NCBI RefSeq assembly: GCF_013410215.1
Contig: NZ_JACCFQ010000001.1
Span: forward strand, 558,001-622,000
DNA length: 64,000 nucleotides
DNA from: Nesterenkonia sandarakina
Lineage (GTDB): Bacteria > Actinomycetota > Actinomycetes > Actinomycetales > Micrococcaceae
Direction: 5' to 3'
Made by a program: the position numbers and the translations under genes. Shown one piece after another: positions 24,234-33,108 of the stretch. Under the pieces are notes generated by a model, which was not told the DNA's origin, searched no databases, and saw only the letters and a program-made list of their open reading frames with translations. Within the stretch, counting starts at the first letter, position 1, and each line of letters starts with the position of its first letter.

Positions 24234-24935
24234 TCAGGCGCCGGGGAGGTTCGCGGCGTTCTTGAGGAGTTCGTGGTTGGGCTCGGCGTAGCTCACCGAC
24301 TCCACCCCATCGGGGCCGATGTGCAGCGAGGTCACCGAGGTCAGTGAGCACTCGCGGTCACGCGGGTCATGGAACAGCGGGCGGCCCTCCGCCCAGAGCC
24401 TGGTCACCCAGATCGGCAGCTGGTGGGAGACGACGACGACCTCGGCGCCATCGCCATGCTCGGCGACGGCCTGGTCAGAGAGCTCTTTGACGGCGGCGAG
24501 CACCCGGTTGACCTGCAACTTATAGGGTTCACCCCAGGAGGGACGCCACGGGTTGACCAGCAGCGGCCACCAGCGCGGGTTCTTCAGCTGCCGCTTGACC
24601 TCGGAGAGACCCTCGAAGGCGTTCTCCGCCTCGAGCACCCGATCCTCCACGGTGACCGGGAGCCCCAGACGTGCCGAGATCGGGGCCACGGTCTCTTGGG
24701 CCCGCTGCAGCGGCGATGCCGCCAACATGTGAACCGGGCGTCCGGAGTCGGCGCGCGCCTGGAAGTACTCGGCGATCCCCTGGGCCATCTGCTGACCCAG
24801 CACCGAGAGCCCGAAACCGGGGAGCCTGCCGTAGAGCACCCGGTCCGGATTATGCACCTCACCATGGCGCACCAGGTGCACGGTGGAGCCTGCCAGCGGC
24901 GCTGTGAGTGGATCCGTGTTATCCCGAGGTTTCAT
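24234..24935 (-). CDS. Histidine phosphatase (phosphoglycerate-mutase-like) family protein
   Basis: 233 aa from ATG 24935. The catalytic motif VRHGEV (His phospho-acceptor, about residue 22-27) and the second histidine in VVVSHQLPIW are present, along with RAQET. Actinobacterial members next to resABC/ccdA are annotated as phosphoglycerate mutases, but the substrate is rarely known. Divergent from the low-complexity membrane protein. Confidence 0.88.
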   Translation of the reverse strand: MKPRDNTDPLTAPLAGSTVHLVRHGEVHNPDRVLYGRLPGFGLSVLGQQMAQGIAEYFQARADSGRPVHMLAASPLQRAQETVAPISARLGLPVTVEDRVLEAENAFEGLSEVKRQLKNPRWWPLLVNPWRPSWGEPYKLQVNRVLAAVKELSDQAVAEHGDGAEVVVVSHQLPIWVTRLWAEGRPLFHDPRDRECSLTSVTSLHIGPDGVESVSYAEPNHELLKNAANLPGA

Positions 24936-25106
24936 GGCGCACAGTCTTGCAGAAATCTCTGCGGCCGCCACACTTCCAGGCAGAGCACGGGTACGGTGCG
25001 CGCCGGCCCGCCGATACAGTAGTGCTGAGATCGGACCGCGGCAGCGTCGCAGGTCATGCTCTGCACACGGTGCACCGAGCGGACCCAGGCGCGGAGGAGG
25101 CACAGC

Positions 25107-26159
25107 ATGAGCAGCACACCCGAAGAGAATCTCCCCCCGGAGCAGCCCCGTTGGGGTCAGCGCCGGCCCGAGACACCGGCCCCCCAGCACCAGCCGCCGC
25201 AGGGCTCGCCACAGCCCCAAGGCCCGGGGGCTTCCTCCGGCTACGGCCAATCATCGGGCTACGGCCAGCCATCGGGTTACGGCCAGCCCTCCGGCTACGG
25301 CCAGCCATCGGGTTACGGCCAGTCCTCCGGCTATGGTCCGCCCTCCGGTCAGGGCGCATCAGGGGGCTATGGCGCCCCGCAGGGGCAGCAAGCCGGTCCC
25401 GGACGGCATCAGGGCGGCTACGCCCAGCCCGGCGCACCGGGTGCCGCCGGAAAACCGAAGCGGCCGCTGACGCTGATCCTGGCCATGGTCCTGATGCTGC
25501 TTGCAGGCGCGGCAGCATTGATCCTGAGCATCTTCAGCTTCCTGGACTTCACCTCCATGGACCCTCAGGACGTCGACCCGTTCTGGACCGAGGTGGCGGA
25601 GGAGTCCCAGGCCCAGCAGGGTCCCGGCGCCGAGGAGCTCTCGGTCCAGGACATCATGCTCGGACTCGGGGTGATGGTGCTGCTGGGAGGGATCATCCTG
25701 GCGGCGCTGTACACCGTGTTCGCCTTCGTCGGCACCATGACCGGCAATGTGGGGCGCATTCTGGCCACCATCTTCCTCGCCGGCAGCGTGTCCATGATCC
25801 TCTTCGGTCCCGCGAACCTGATCGTGACCGGCCTCAGCCTTGCCGCTCTGGTGGCGCTCTGGCTCCCGGCCAGCAATGTCTACGTGCGCGATCGCAAGGC
25901 CTTCAAGGATGCCGCGCGGTCACCGGGCCCCTACGGGGGTCCCGGTCAGCCCGGGCCGCAGAGTCCTCAGGGACTGGGTCCAGCATCGCCGGGCCAGCAT
26001 CAGCCGGGTCCCTACCATTCCGGCCCGTACCAGCAGAACCCGTACCAGCAGAGCCCCGGCCAGCAGGACTCACCGCAGCAGAACCCGTACCAGCAGGGTC
26101 CTTACCAGTCGGGCCCGCGCCCGCAGGATGATCCTTATGGCGGCTCTACTCCACGGTGA
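25107..26159 (+). CDS. Membrane protein with SGYGQP prion-like repeats
   Basis: 350 aa. ATG 25107 has GGAGGAGG (25093-25100) 6 nt upstream. Residues 1-135 are disordered and rich in Gly, Gln, Pro, Ser and Tyr, with six SGYGQ(P/S)-type hexapeptides (about 44-80), each encoded by an 18-bp unit. Three or four membrane helices follow (about 135-160, 190-215, 220-250, plus a short one), then a second Gln/Pro/Tyr-rich tail (about 265-350) with NPYQQ repeats. Similar Gly/Tyr/Gln tails occur in actinobacterial DUF4064-like or TMEM proteins, but no family is certain. Converges on purN with a 14-bp overlap. Confidence 0.7.
   Translation: MSSTPEENLPPEQPRWGQRRPETPAPQHQPPQGSPQPQGPGASSGYGQSSGYGQPSGYGQPSGYGQPSGYGQSSGYGPPSGQGASGGYGAPQGQQAGPGRHQGGYAQPGAPGAAGKPKRPLTLILAMVLMLLAGAAALILSIFSFLDFTSMDPQDVDPFWTEVAEESQAQQGPGAEELSVQDIMLGLGVMVLLGGIILAALYTVFAFVGTMTGNVGRILATIFLAGSVSMILFGPANLIVTGLSLAALVALWLPASNVYVRDRKAFKDAARSPGPYGGPGQPGPQSPQGLGPASPGQHQPGPYHSGPYQQNPYQQSPGQQDSPQQNPYQQGPYQSGPRPQDDPYGGSTPR
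25239..25346 (+). repeat. Six 18-bp in-frame repeats coding SGYGQ-type hexapeptides
   Basis: Consecutive 18-bp units starting at 25239, of the form GGCTACGGCCAGCCATCG with mostly third-position changes, encoding GYGQ(P/S)S hexapeptides. Replication slippage could change the copy number without breaking the frame. Confidence 0.85.
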
Positions 26160-26724
26160 TCTCACCGGCGCCGAGCCCGCGCAGCGTCTCCACCAGCAGG
26201 CGTCGTTCCTCGGTCTTGATCCGTTCGTGCAACGAGTCCTGATCGTCCTGCTGCTGCACTCTGACGGCCTCCTGGGCGAGGATCGGGCCGGTGTCGACTC
26301 CTGCGTCGACCTGGTGCACGGTGCACCCGGTGATCTTGACGCCGTGGGCCAGCGCGTCGCGGACCGCGTGAGCGCCGGGGAAGCTGGGCAGCAGCGCCGG
26401 GTGGGTGTTGATGATCGGCGCGCCCACCCGCGCGAGGAACTCGGGCCCCAGGATCCGCATGAATCCGCTGGAGACCACGAGGTCGGGGTCATGTTCGCGG
26501 ACGGCTCGGGCGAGTTCCAGGTTCCATGCCGAGCGGTCGCCGCCCTTGACCAGGGGCACCGCGAACGTGGGGATCTGCGCCGCCGTCGCACGCTTGAGCC
26601 CGCCGCAGTCCGGGACGTCAGAGCCCACCGCGGCGATCTGAAGGTCAAGCTCACCGCCATGCACGGCATCGATGACGGCTTGCAGGTTCGTCCCCGCACC
26701 GGAGACCAGGGCCACTATTCGCAT
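26146..26724 (-). CDS. purN: Phosphoribosylglycinamide formyltransferase
   Basis: 192-aa GART enzyme that transfers a formyl group from 10-formyl-THF to GAR in purine synthesis. ATG 26724 gives the family N-terminus [18 protein letters not shown]. The active-site motifs [19 protein letters not shown] (catalytic Asn and His) and [12 protein letters not shown] (catalytic Asp) are intact. In many relatives purH follows directly; here the next gene is convergent, so purH must be elsewhere. Confidence 0.94.
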   Translation of the reverse strand: MRIVALVSGAGTNLQAVIDAVHGGELDLQIAAVGSDVPDCGGLKRATAAQIPTFAVPLVKGGDRSAWNLELARAVREHDPDLVVSSGFMRILGPEFLARVGAPIINTHPALLPSFPGAHAVRDALAHGVKITGCTVHQVDAGVDTGPILAQEAVRVQQQDDQDSLHERIKTEERRLLVETLRGLGAGEITVE

Positions 26725-26798
26725 GACCGCCAGCCTAATGCCGGTTCTTCGACTCGGCAGTCCCGGCCCTTGCTGGTGCACGGATAGGGTGGTGGACC

Positions 26799-27224
26799 AT
26801 GAGCATGACACCACCGGGCCGCAGCCGCGCCGCTGACCTTGATGAGAAGACCTTCCGCTTCTACGGTCGCTTCACCGGGTGGCTCGTCCTGGCCCTGTTG
26901 CTGAGCTACCTCGGGCTGCAGCTGCCGCTCCCCTACAGGCTGCTCGCAGTGGTCGCTGGTCTGCTGGGCATCGTCGGAGGGATCATCCTGCTCGTCGCCT
27001 GCTTCCGCCGGCGACTGCCGGTCATGATGCATATCAGCGCGATCGCGGCCCTGCTGTGCTGTGGGATCTTCACGTTCACGGCCGGTTCGCAGGCGATCTT
27101 CTGGCAGGCCACGGTGGACTTCGACCAGTGCCAGGCCAGCGCCCTGACCGAGCGGTCGATGCAGCGCTGTCTGCTCGAGTACGAGGACGGCATGATGAAC
27201 TCGGTCCCCGGCCTCGGCCGCTGA
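26799..27224 (+). CDS. Hypothetical three-helix membrane protein
   Basis: 141 aa from ATG 26799. Hydrophobic helices at about 28-45, 47-68 and 77-98. The C-terminal domain has two cysteines (DFDQCQASALTERSMQRC) that could form a disulfide if it faces outward. Divergent from purN, convergent with the DUF6350 gene. Family not recognised. Confidence 0.65.
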   Translation: MSMTPPGRSRAADLDEKTFRFYGRFTGWLVLALLLSYLGLQLPLPYRLLAVVAGLLGIVGGIILLVACFRRRLPVMMHISAIAALLCCGIFTFTAGSQAIFWQATVDFDQCQASALTERSMQRCLLEYEDGMMNSVPGLGR

Positions 27225-27247
27225 TCCCAGTTGAGAGCCGGGCTTTC

Positions 27248-28492
27248 TCAGCTCCTGGTCCGACGGCGCAGCCGCTGGGCCCCGAGGGAGATGCTGTAGC
27301 CCAGGATCGCACCGAGGGCGACCCAGGCGCCGAGCATCCCGGCGCTGAGCAGGGCATGCGGTCCAAGATCGGTCATCCGCCCCACGCCCAGGGAGATGTG
27401 GGAGAGCCAGAGCGGGCCCAGGGCCAAGAGGCCGGTGACCAGACCGGTGAGGACCCCAAGCGCAAGGGTGGAGAGTCCTGCCGCGAGCGGCCGGAAGGAG
27501 ATTCGCAGCGTGAACCAGTCGTCCAGGTGATTCTCGCCCTCCCGCATCAGCCACCACCCGGCCATGACGCCGGCGAGCACCGGCAGCCCCAGCACGAGCA
27601 GGCTGTAGGGGGACGCCTCTGCCGGCAGCGCGGCGAGCACCGGCACCGCCGGCACGGCACCCAGCTCGGTGCTCAGCGGTGAGACCAGGGTGCCGGTGCC
27701 CAGCGCGAAGCCAGAGCCCGTGGAATAGGCCAGGGCCCAGAGCACCAGGTTCGGGGCCAGGCCAAGATGCAGCACGGTGAGCCCCGTGACACCGGCAACA
27801 CCGGGGTTGAGCTGCTCGTAGACGTTGGCGATCTCCATCCACCGCATGCCCAATGCTCCGGCGAGCAGCAGTGCCGCCAGCCCGCAGGCCGCGATGCAGC
27901 CGACGAAGCCCGCCCTGGCCACTGCCCAGGCATAGGAGCCGGCCCAGCGCAGCCGCTGCGAGAGCGCATCGATCCGCTCCTCGAGGTCTGTGCCGAACAT
28001 CCGCCCCGCGCTGCGCGCCTCGGCGTAGCAGCCGGCGAGCGCGGCAAGGCTCATCAGCACCGCGGCGCAGAGCGCTCCCAGCAGCGGCATCACCTGGAAG
28101 GTCTCGCTCTGGGCCAGCCACGCCAGCCCGGCGGCCCCGCTCGCGTACCCCAGGATCAGTGGCAGCAGCCCCTGCCAGAGCTGGTCCGAATAGGACCCGC
28201 GGGCGATGCGCCCCCCGGCGCGCCACCCCAGCCAGAGCGGGATCAGGGTGAGCCCCAGCGGCACCAGGTGGAACCAGCCGGGCGCAGGCACGGTGAGACC
28301 TCCGCCCAGGGCGGCCGCGTCTGAGTCCAGGACCAGCTGCACCGGGGTGCCGTGGAGCACCAGCCAGGCCTGCGCGGTCAGCTCCGCCACCGCGCCCAGG
28401 TCAAACCCGGAGAAATCTCCGGCCAGGCTCATCACCAGCACCGGCAGCCCCACCAGCAGGATCGTGATGAGCAAGATCTGAGCCGCCTCCAC
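27248..28492 (-). CDS. DUF6350 polytopic membrane protein (N-terminus possibly lost to a TGA)
   Basis: 414 aa from GTG 28492, with about nine to ten hydrophobic helices. The N-terminal helix EAAQILLITILLVGLP and long Ala/Leu-rich course, plus the position beside purN, identify the actinobacterial DUF6350 family (a possible cell-division membrane protein). The frame continues upstream beyond a TGA (28505-28507) to ATG 28606; family members have a short basic leader ending in a proline-leucine-tryptophan element, so the TGA sits where Trp is expected. Whether the shorter protein is made from GTG 28492 is unclear; no good ribosome-binding site is visible before it. Confidence 0.75.
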   Translation of the reverse strand: MEAAQILLITILLVGLPVLVMSLAGDFSGFDLGAVAELTAQAWLVLHGTPVQLVLDSDAAALGGGLTVPAPGWFHLVPLGLTLIPLWLGWRAGGRIARGSYSDQLWQGLLPLILGYASGAAGLAWLAQSETFQVMPLLGALCAAVLMSLAALAGCYAEARSAGRMFGTDLEERIDALSQRLRWAGSYAWAVARAGFVGCIAACGLAALLLAGALGMRWMEIANVYEQLNPGVAGVTGLTVLHLGLAPNLVLWALAYSTGSGFALGTGTLVSPLSTELGAVPAVPVLAALPAEASPYSLLVLGLPVLAGVMAGWWLMREGENHLDDWFTLRISFRPLAAGLSTLALGVLTGLVTGLLALGPLWLSHISLGVGRMTDLGPHALLSAGMLGAWVALGAILGYSISLGAQRLRRRTRS

Positions 28493-28504
28493 CAGTCCGA
28501 TCAG

Positions 28505-28606
28505 TCACAGCGGAGGGGCCGGCAGGCGGAAGCGGCGTCGGGGCCCCGAGGGGGCGCCGGGCCGGGAGCGCGCGGCGGCGCTGGGGGTGGAGTCGGTGGT
28601 GGCCAT
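28505..28606 (-). other. 33-codon in-frame leader before the DUF6350 gene, ended by TGA
   Basis: ATG 28606 opens 33 codons (Thr/Ser/Ala-rich then RRRFRLPAPPL), stopping at TGA 28505-28507. The same frame then continues through LIGL into the DUF6350 protein. If TGA were TGG the whole would be one 452-aa protein with a normal family N-terminus. This is either a nonsense mutation, a sequencing error, or stop readthrough (TGA followed by C). Confidence 0.55.
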
Positions 28607-28655
28607 CGCTTCTATGGTGCCAGCAGGTGCTGGTCTTCGGCTGGAGCAACAGGCC

Positions 28656-29408
28656 TCAGTCGAGCATCAGTCGCAGACCTGTGATCAGAGCCATGATCGA
28701 GCCGATGAAGGCCAGGATGAGCACCAGCCGCCGCACCAGGGTCTCGTCGATGCGGCGCTGGAGCCACTCCCCGATCCCGATCCCGACCACGATCGCCACC
28801 ACGGAGCCCGCCCAGGCCCACCAGGGCAGCCCGGGCAGCGCGCCGTCGTCGAAGGACCATTTGATCCCGAAGGAGCCCAGGGAGAGCAGGATCCAGATCG
28901 GCTGCAGCGTGGCGATCATGGACATGATCGGCCAGCGCGAGACCACCGCGTAGATCGTCATCGCGGGGCCGCCGACCCCGGCGATCACGGTGCCGGCACC
29001 GGACCCGAGTCCGGCGATCACCCGGGTGGTGACCCCGTCGGCCTGGAAGGTGATCCGGCTCAGCAGCATCGAGGTGATCAGTCCGATGATCACCAGCGCC
29101 GCGACCACCACGTAGAGCGGACCGGAGGAGGAGTTCACCGAGATCCACGCCGCGGCGGGCATCACCGCGAGCGCAGGGAGTCCCAGCCAGAGCACCTTGC
29201 GCCATTCGATGTCGCCCCAGATGCGGGGCAGCACCAGGATCGGGGCGAAGATGCTCAGGAAGTTCACCAGCATCACGCCCTCGTGGGCGCCGATGAGCAC
29301 CACCAGGAACGGTGCCATCACCATGCCGAAGCCCAGACCCACCAGACGTTGGATGACGGCGGCGAGCAGGACCAGGCCGACGACGGCGAGAGGGATCAGT
29401 GACTCCAC
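28656..29408 (-). CDS. TauE/SafE-family anion exporter
   Basis: 250 aa, about eight membrane helices in the two-half TauE/SafE layout, with a VGLGFGMVMAPFL element in the first half and VIAGVGGPAMTIYAV in the second. Family members export sulfite, sulfoacetate or related sulfur/organic anions. GTG 29408 begins the frame. No sulfur genes are adjacent, so the substrate is open. Confidence 0.88.
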   Translation of the reverse strand: MESLIPLAVVGLVLLAAVIQRLVGLGFGMVMAPFLVVLIGAHEGVMLVNFLSIFAPILVLPRIWGDIEWRKVLWLGLPALAVMPAAAWISVNSSSGPLYVVVAALVIIGLITSMLLSRITFQADGVTTRVIAGLGSGAGTVIAGVGGPAMTIYAVVSRWPIMSMIATLQPIWILLSLGSFGIKWSFDDGALPGLPWWAWAGSVVAIVVGIGIGEWLQRRIDETLVRRLVLILAFIGSIMALITGLRLMLD

Positions 29409-29510
29409 CTGGTCACCCTATCCGCTGGGCAGGAAAACGTTTGAGCGGCGTTCACAGAGCGGTCACGACGACGTCGACCCGTGCTTCTCCGGGCTTCCTA
29501 GCCTGAGGGC

Positions 29511-30758
29511 GTGAGAGTTCTCGTGGTCACCGAATCCTTCCTGCCCCACATGAACGGCGTGACGAACTCCGTCCAACATGTGCTCGCCCATCTGCGTCGC
29601 CGCGGCGACCAGGTCACGGTCATCGCCCCCTCGGAGTCCATGTTCGACATCGGCCCGCGCACCGACCCGGGCGCCCTCGGCGGGGAGCTCCATGAGGGTT
29701 TCCCCGTCATCCGGGTGCCGTCGCTGCCGCTGCCGGACTATCCGAAGGTCCGGGTGGCGGCGGGATCCGTGACCCGGATCCGCCAGATCCTGGAACGGGT
29801 CCGCCCCGATGTGGTCCACGTGGCCTCACCCTTCGTGCTGGGCTGGCGTGCCATCCAGGCGGCCGCCGCGCTGGGCGTGCCCACGGTGTCGATCTATCAG
29901 ACCGAGGTGCCCACCTACGCGGCGCGCTACCGGCTGCCCTGGGCCACAGAGCTGCTCTGGCAGCACGTGGATCGGATGCACACGGCTTCTACGCTGACCC
30001 TGGTGCCCTCCTCCTTCTGCCGGGAGCAGCTGACCCGGCGCGGGATCAGACGGCTGAAGACCTGGCGGCGCGGTGTGGACACCAAGCGCTTCAACCCGGC
30101 CCGACGCAGCGAGGCGCTGCGGGCGCAGATCCGCAGCAGCGCCGGGGCGCGTTCCGGTGACACGAACCCCGAGGAGCTGCTCATCGGCTTCGTCGGGCGG
30201 CTCGCCGCGGAGAAGCAGGTGGAGGACCTGGCGGTGCTCGACGCGCTGGAAGGCACCCGGCTGGTGATCATCGGTTCGGGCCCGCAGGAGGACGCGCTGC
30301 GCCGGAGACTCCCGCGCGCGCACTTCGCCGGTTTCCAGTCCGGTGATGCGCTGGGCACCCACGTGGCCAGCCTGGATGTCTTCGTCCATCCCGGAGAGGC
30401 TGAGACGTTCTGCCAGACCATCCAGGAGGCGATGGCCGCTGCGGTGCCCGTGGTGGCGGTGGGCCGGGGCGGGCCGCTGGACCTGGTCGACGTCGGACGC
30501 ACCGGCTGGCTCTACCGGCCCGGTGACCTCACCGGACTGCGTTCGGCTGTGGAGCACCTGCTCAGCGATGACTCGACGCGCCGGGACTTCGGGCTGCGAG
30601 CCCATGAGAGCGTGCAGTCACGCACCTGGGAGGCGCTCTCGAACGAGCTGATCGGGCACTACGCCCGCGCGGTGGAGGTCAACCGGCGCGTGCTCAGCGG
30701 CGATGCCCGGCCACGGCGGGCCGAGTCCTGGACCACGGAGGTCAGCTCAGCACGCTGA
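29511..30758 (+). CDS. GT4-family glycosyltransferase (mannosyltransferase-like)
   Basis: 415 aa. A GT-B fold: N-terminal RVLVVTESFLPHMNGVTNSV (acceptor domain with the Gly-rich turn), and C-terminal IGFVGRLAAEKQVEDL, SGPQEDALRRRLP, VHPGEAETFCQTIQEAMA (nucleotide-sugar-binding E-x7-E). It resembles GDP-mannose-dependent alpha-mannosyltransferases such as MgtA/PimB-type enzymes of actinobacterial glycolipids; the exact acceptor is not deducible. GTG 29511 start; divergent from the TauE gene with a 102-bp gap. Confidence 0.87.
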   Translation: MRVLVVTESFLPHMNGVTNSVQHVLAHLRRRGDQVTVIAPSESMFDIGPRTDPGALGGELHEGFPVIRVPSLPLPDYPKVRVAAGSVTRIRQILERVRPDVVHVASPFVLGWRAIQAAAALGVPTVSIYQTEVPTYAARYRLPWATELLWQHVDRMHTASTLTLVPSSFCREQLTRRGIRRLKTWRRGVDTKRFNPARRSEALRAQIRSSAGARSGDTNPEELLIGFVGRLAAEKQVEDLAVLDALEGTRLVIIGSGPQEDALRRRLPRAHFAGFQSGDALGTHVASLDVFVHPGEAETFCQTIQEAMAAAVPVVAVGRGGPLDLVDVGRTGWLYRPGDLTGLRSAVEHLLSDDSTRRDFGLRAHESVQSRTWEALSNELIGHYARAVEVNRRVLSGDARPRRAESWTTEVSSAR

Positions 30759-30833
30759 GCGGTGAAACCCCACTGCCGCCGGGCTGCCGTGCCGCCGGGG
30801 GCTGGGAGCGCGTCGGTGCTCCGCGGCCTCCGC

Positions 30834-32003
30834 TCAGGAAGGCGCCTGCTGGGAGAGCAGTCCGTGCTGGGAGAGCTTCGCGGCGATGTCCTTGCCGTCC
30901 GGCCCGTAGATCCACGGGATGCGGCGATCTCCGGCGAGCTGGACCGCATCGGAGGGCTCCGTGGGGTCGCCGTAGTTGAGCAGATCGTTGCCCGCCGGGT
31001 CCTCGGCGCGGCCACCGGCCAGCATCGCCTCGGAGTAGGTCAGCTCCCGGATGATCACCGCGGTGACGTGCTCCGGGTGACGGCGGACGAAGTCGGCGTA
31101 GATGCTGGGGTCATGCTGGCCGTCATCACCGATCAGCACCCAGGACATCTCCGGGAAGTCCTGGGCCAGCCGCTCCAGCTGCTGGACCTTGTGCTCGCGA
31201 CCGGAGCGGAACCAGCGGTCCTCGGTCGGCCCCCAGTCGGTGAGCAGCAGCGGCCCATGCGGGTAGAGGTTCCGGGTGAGGAAGCGGGTCAGGGTCTGGG
31301 CCACGTTCCAGGCGCCGGTGGAGATGTAGATCACCGGGGAGCCGGGGAAGCTGACCATCAGTCGTTCCATCATCACGGCCATGCCGGGGGTGGGGGTGCG
31401 GGCGTGCTCGTCCAGCACGAAGGAGTTCCAGGCCGCCAGCAGCGGGCGCGGCAGCGTGGTGACCACCACGGTGTCGTCGATGTCGCAGACCACCCCGGTG
31501 AACGTGTCATCGTCGATGATGTGCACATCGGCCGTGGTCGGCTCGCTGCCGGGGGCACGCAGGGTGACCTGCTGCCAGCCCGGCTGGAGATCGGTCTCGA
31601 TCACTGCGTCCACGATCCCGCCCCGGTCGGCCACCACTTCGAACTGCCGGCCTGCGATCTCCACGGTGAGCTCCGCGAAGGGAACCGGGGCGGAGACGAA
31701 GTTGCGCCAGCCGCGGACCCCGTCGGCGATGACCTTCGCCACGCGCATGCCGTTCTCGAAGTCGGAGTCCGGGGCCATCACCACTCGGGAGAAGATGCGC
31801 ACCCAGCGGCGGCAGCCGTAGCCGGTCATGGAGAGCATGGTGACGTTCTGCCCACGCCGCCGGGCCAGGCCGAGCCGGAACTGGTGCCAGCGGTCCTCGG
31901 TCTTCATCACCCGGTTCCGGGTGCGGTCGCTGTAGTGGGACCGCGCGGCCGCATCGTCCTGAATGACCTCGGTGGGCTCTGGGTTCGTCATCGGCTCGAT
32001 CAT
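30834..32003 (-). CDS. App1-domain phosphatase (DUF2183)
   Basis: About 389 aa; ATG 32003 is used, with ATG 31991 and 32033 as alternatives. A TATGAT hexamer overlaps this start region and may be the -10 of a near-leaderless transcript. The App1/LNS2-like catalytic DxDxT is VVCDIDDTVV, with following PVIYISTGAW and VLIGDDGQHD motifs of the HAD fold. Relatives are phosphatidate or inositol-phosphate phosphatases; the bacterial substrate is not established. Confidence 0.85.
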   Translation of the reverse strand: MIEPMTNPEPTEVIQDDAAARSHYSDRTRNRVMKTEDRWHQFRLGLARRRGQNVTMLSMTGYGCRRWVRIFSRVVMAPDSDFENGMRVAKVIADGVRGWRNFVSAPVPFAELTVEIAGRQFEVVADRGGIVDAVIETDLQPGWQQVTLRAPGSEPTTADVHIIDDDTFTGVVCDIDDTVVVTTLPRPLLAAWNSFVLDEHARTPTPGMAVMMERLMVSFPGSPVIYISTGAWNVAQTLTRFLTRNLYPHGPLLLTDWGPTEDRWFRSGREHKVQQLERLAQDFPEMSWVLIGDDGQHDPSIYADFVRRHPEHVTAVIIRELTYSEAMLAGGRAEDPAGNDLLNYGDPTEPSDAVQLAGDRRIPWIYGPDGKDIAAKLSQHGLLSQQAPS

Positions 32004-32056
32004 ACCGGCTTGTGCCCTGGGCCACTGCCGCATCCCCGGGTGGGTAGGGTGAACAT

Positions 32057-33049
32057 GTGCCGAACACCACCGCCGCCCGACCCTCCACGCGCGAGCTGCG
32101 CAGGATCGCCCTGCACGCCGCGCAGACGGCGGGGCTCCCGCTCATCGAGGCCTTCCGCCCCTGCGCCGAAGCCAGCCCCTCATCGGCGAGCCCAGCGGCA
32201 GCCGGCCCCGCAGCAGGCAGCCCGACTGCGGCCCGCCCAGCCGCGGCCCACCCAGCCGCGGACCCGTCCCGCTCGGACATGGGCGTGCGCGCGAAGACCA
32301 ACAGCCATGATCTGGTCACCTTCTACGACGGCGCCACCGAGGACGCCCTGGCCCTGGCACTGACCCGCGCGGTCCCCGACTCCTGGGTCACCGGTGAGGA
32401 GTCCGGGGCACGCGGCAGCGGCTCCCTGGAGTGGATCATCGACCCCATCGACGGGACCAGCAACTTCGCGCACGGCTTTGCGATGTTCTCGATCTCCATC
32501 GCGGCGGTCTTCGGCGGCGAGGTGATCGCCGCGGTGGTCCATGACCCGGTGAATCGGCTCAGCTTCTCCGCCGACGACGACGGCGCCTACCTCTCCTCCT
32601 CCCAGCGGCCCGAGATCCGACTGGGATCCCCCCGTGAGGCGCCGCGCTCGGGCGCCGCGCTGAACCTGATGACCAGCTATCCCTCCGCGGAGGTGCTGGC
32701 CCAGGAGGGACCCCTGGCCCTGGAGGCCTTCGGGGAGATGGTCACCAGCTTCTCCACGGTGCGCCGGGTGGTCTCCGGAGCACTGGAGCTCTGCCACGCG
32801 GCCGCGGGATGGACCGATGTCGTGCTGGGCGTGGACACCAAGCCCTGGGACATCGCGGCCGGGATGCTCATCCTTCGTCGGGCCGGGGGCAGCTACCTCG
32901 CCTCCCGCGGCACCACGGATGATCTCGGGCAGAGCCCGGACCACCTGGCGCCGGACTATCTGGGGCTGGGCCCCGGGGTGGACTCCCCCGCAGCCCGCCG
33001 ACTCTTCGACGCGGCCAGCGCGCGTCGTCGTCGGTTTAGCCATTCCTGA
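32057..33049 (+). CDS. Inositol-monophosphatase-family enzyme (with Ala/Pro insert)
   Basis: 330 aa. Metal-site motifs are present: GEES (about 115), WIIDPIDGTSNFAHG (134-148) and VDTKPWDIAAGMLILRRAGG near the C-terminus. This family covers inositol-1-phosphate, histidinol-phosphate, fructose-1,6-bis- and 3',5'-bisphosphate phosphatases. Residues about 38-72 are an extra Ala/Pro/Ser-rich stretch, absent from most relatives. GTG 32057 start. Divergent from the App1 phosphatase, 53 bp apart. Confidence 0.85.
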   Translation: MPNTTAARPSTRELRRIALHAAQTAGLPLIEAFRPCAEASPSSASPAAAGPAAGSPTAARPAAAHPAADPSRSDMGVRAKTNSHDLVTFYDGATEDALALALTRAVPDSWVTGEESGARGSGSLEWIIDPIDGTSNFAHGFAMFSISIAAVFGGEVIAAVVHDPVNRLSFSADDDGAYLSSSQRPEIRLGSPREAPRSGAALNLMTSYPSAEVLAQEGPLALEAFGEMVTSFSTVRRVVSGALELCHAAAGWTDVVLGVDTKPWDIAAGMLILRRAGGSYLASRGTTDDLGQSPDHLAPDYLGLGPGVDSPAARRLFDAASARRRRFSHS

Positions 33050-33108
33050 ACTTCGTCACAGGCCGTCCAGAGGTCCGCGGCGAGCATAGATCGGGAAGAC
33101 TGAGCTCA

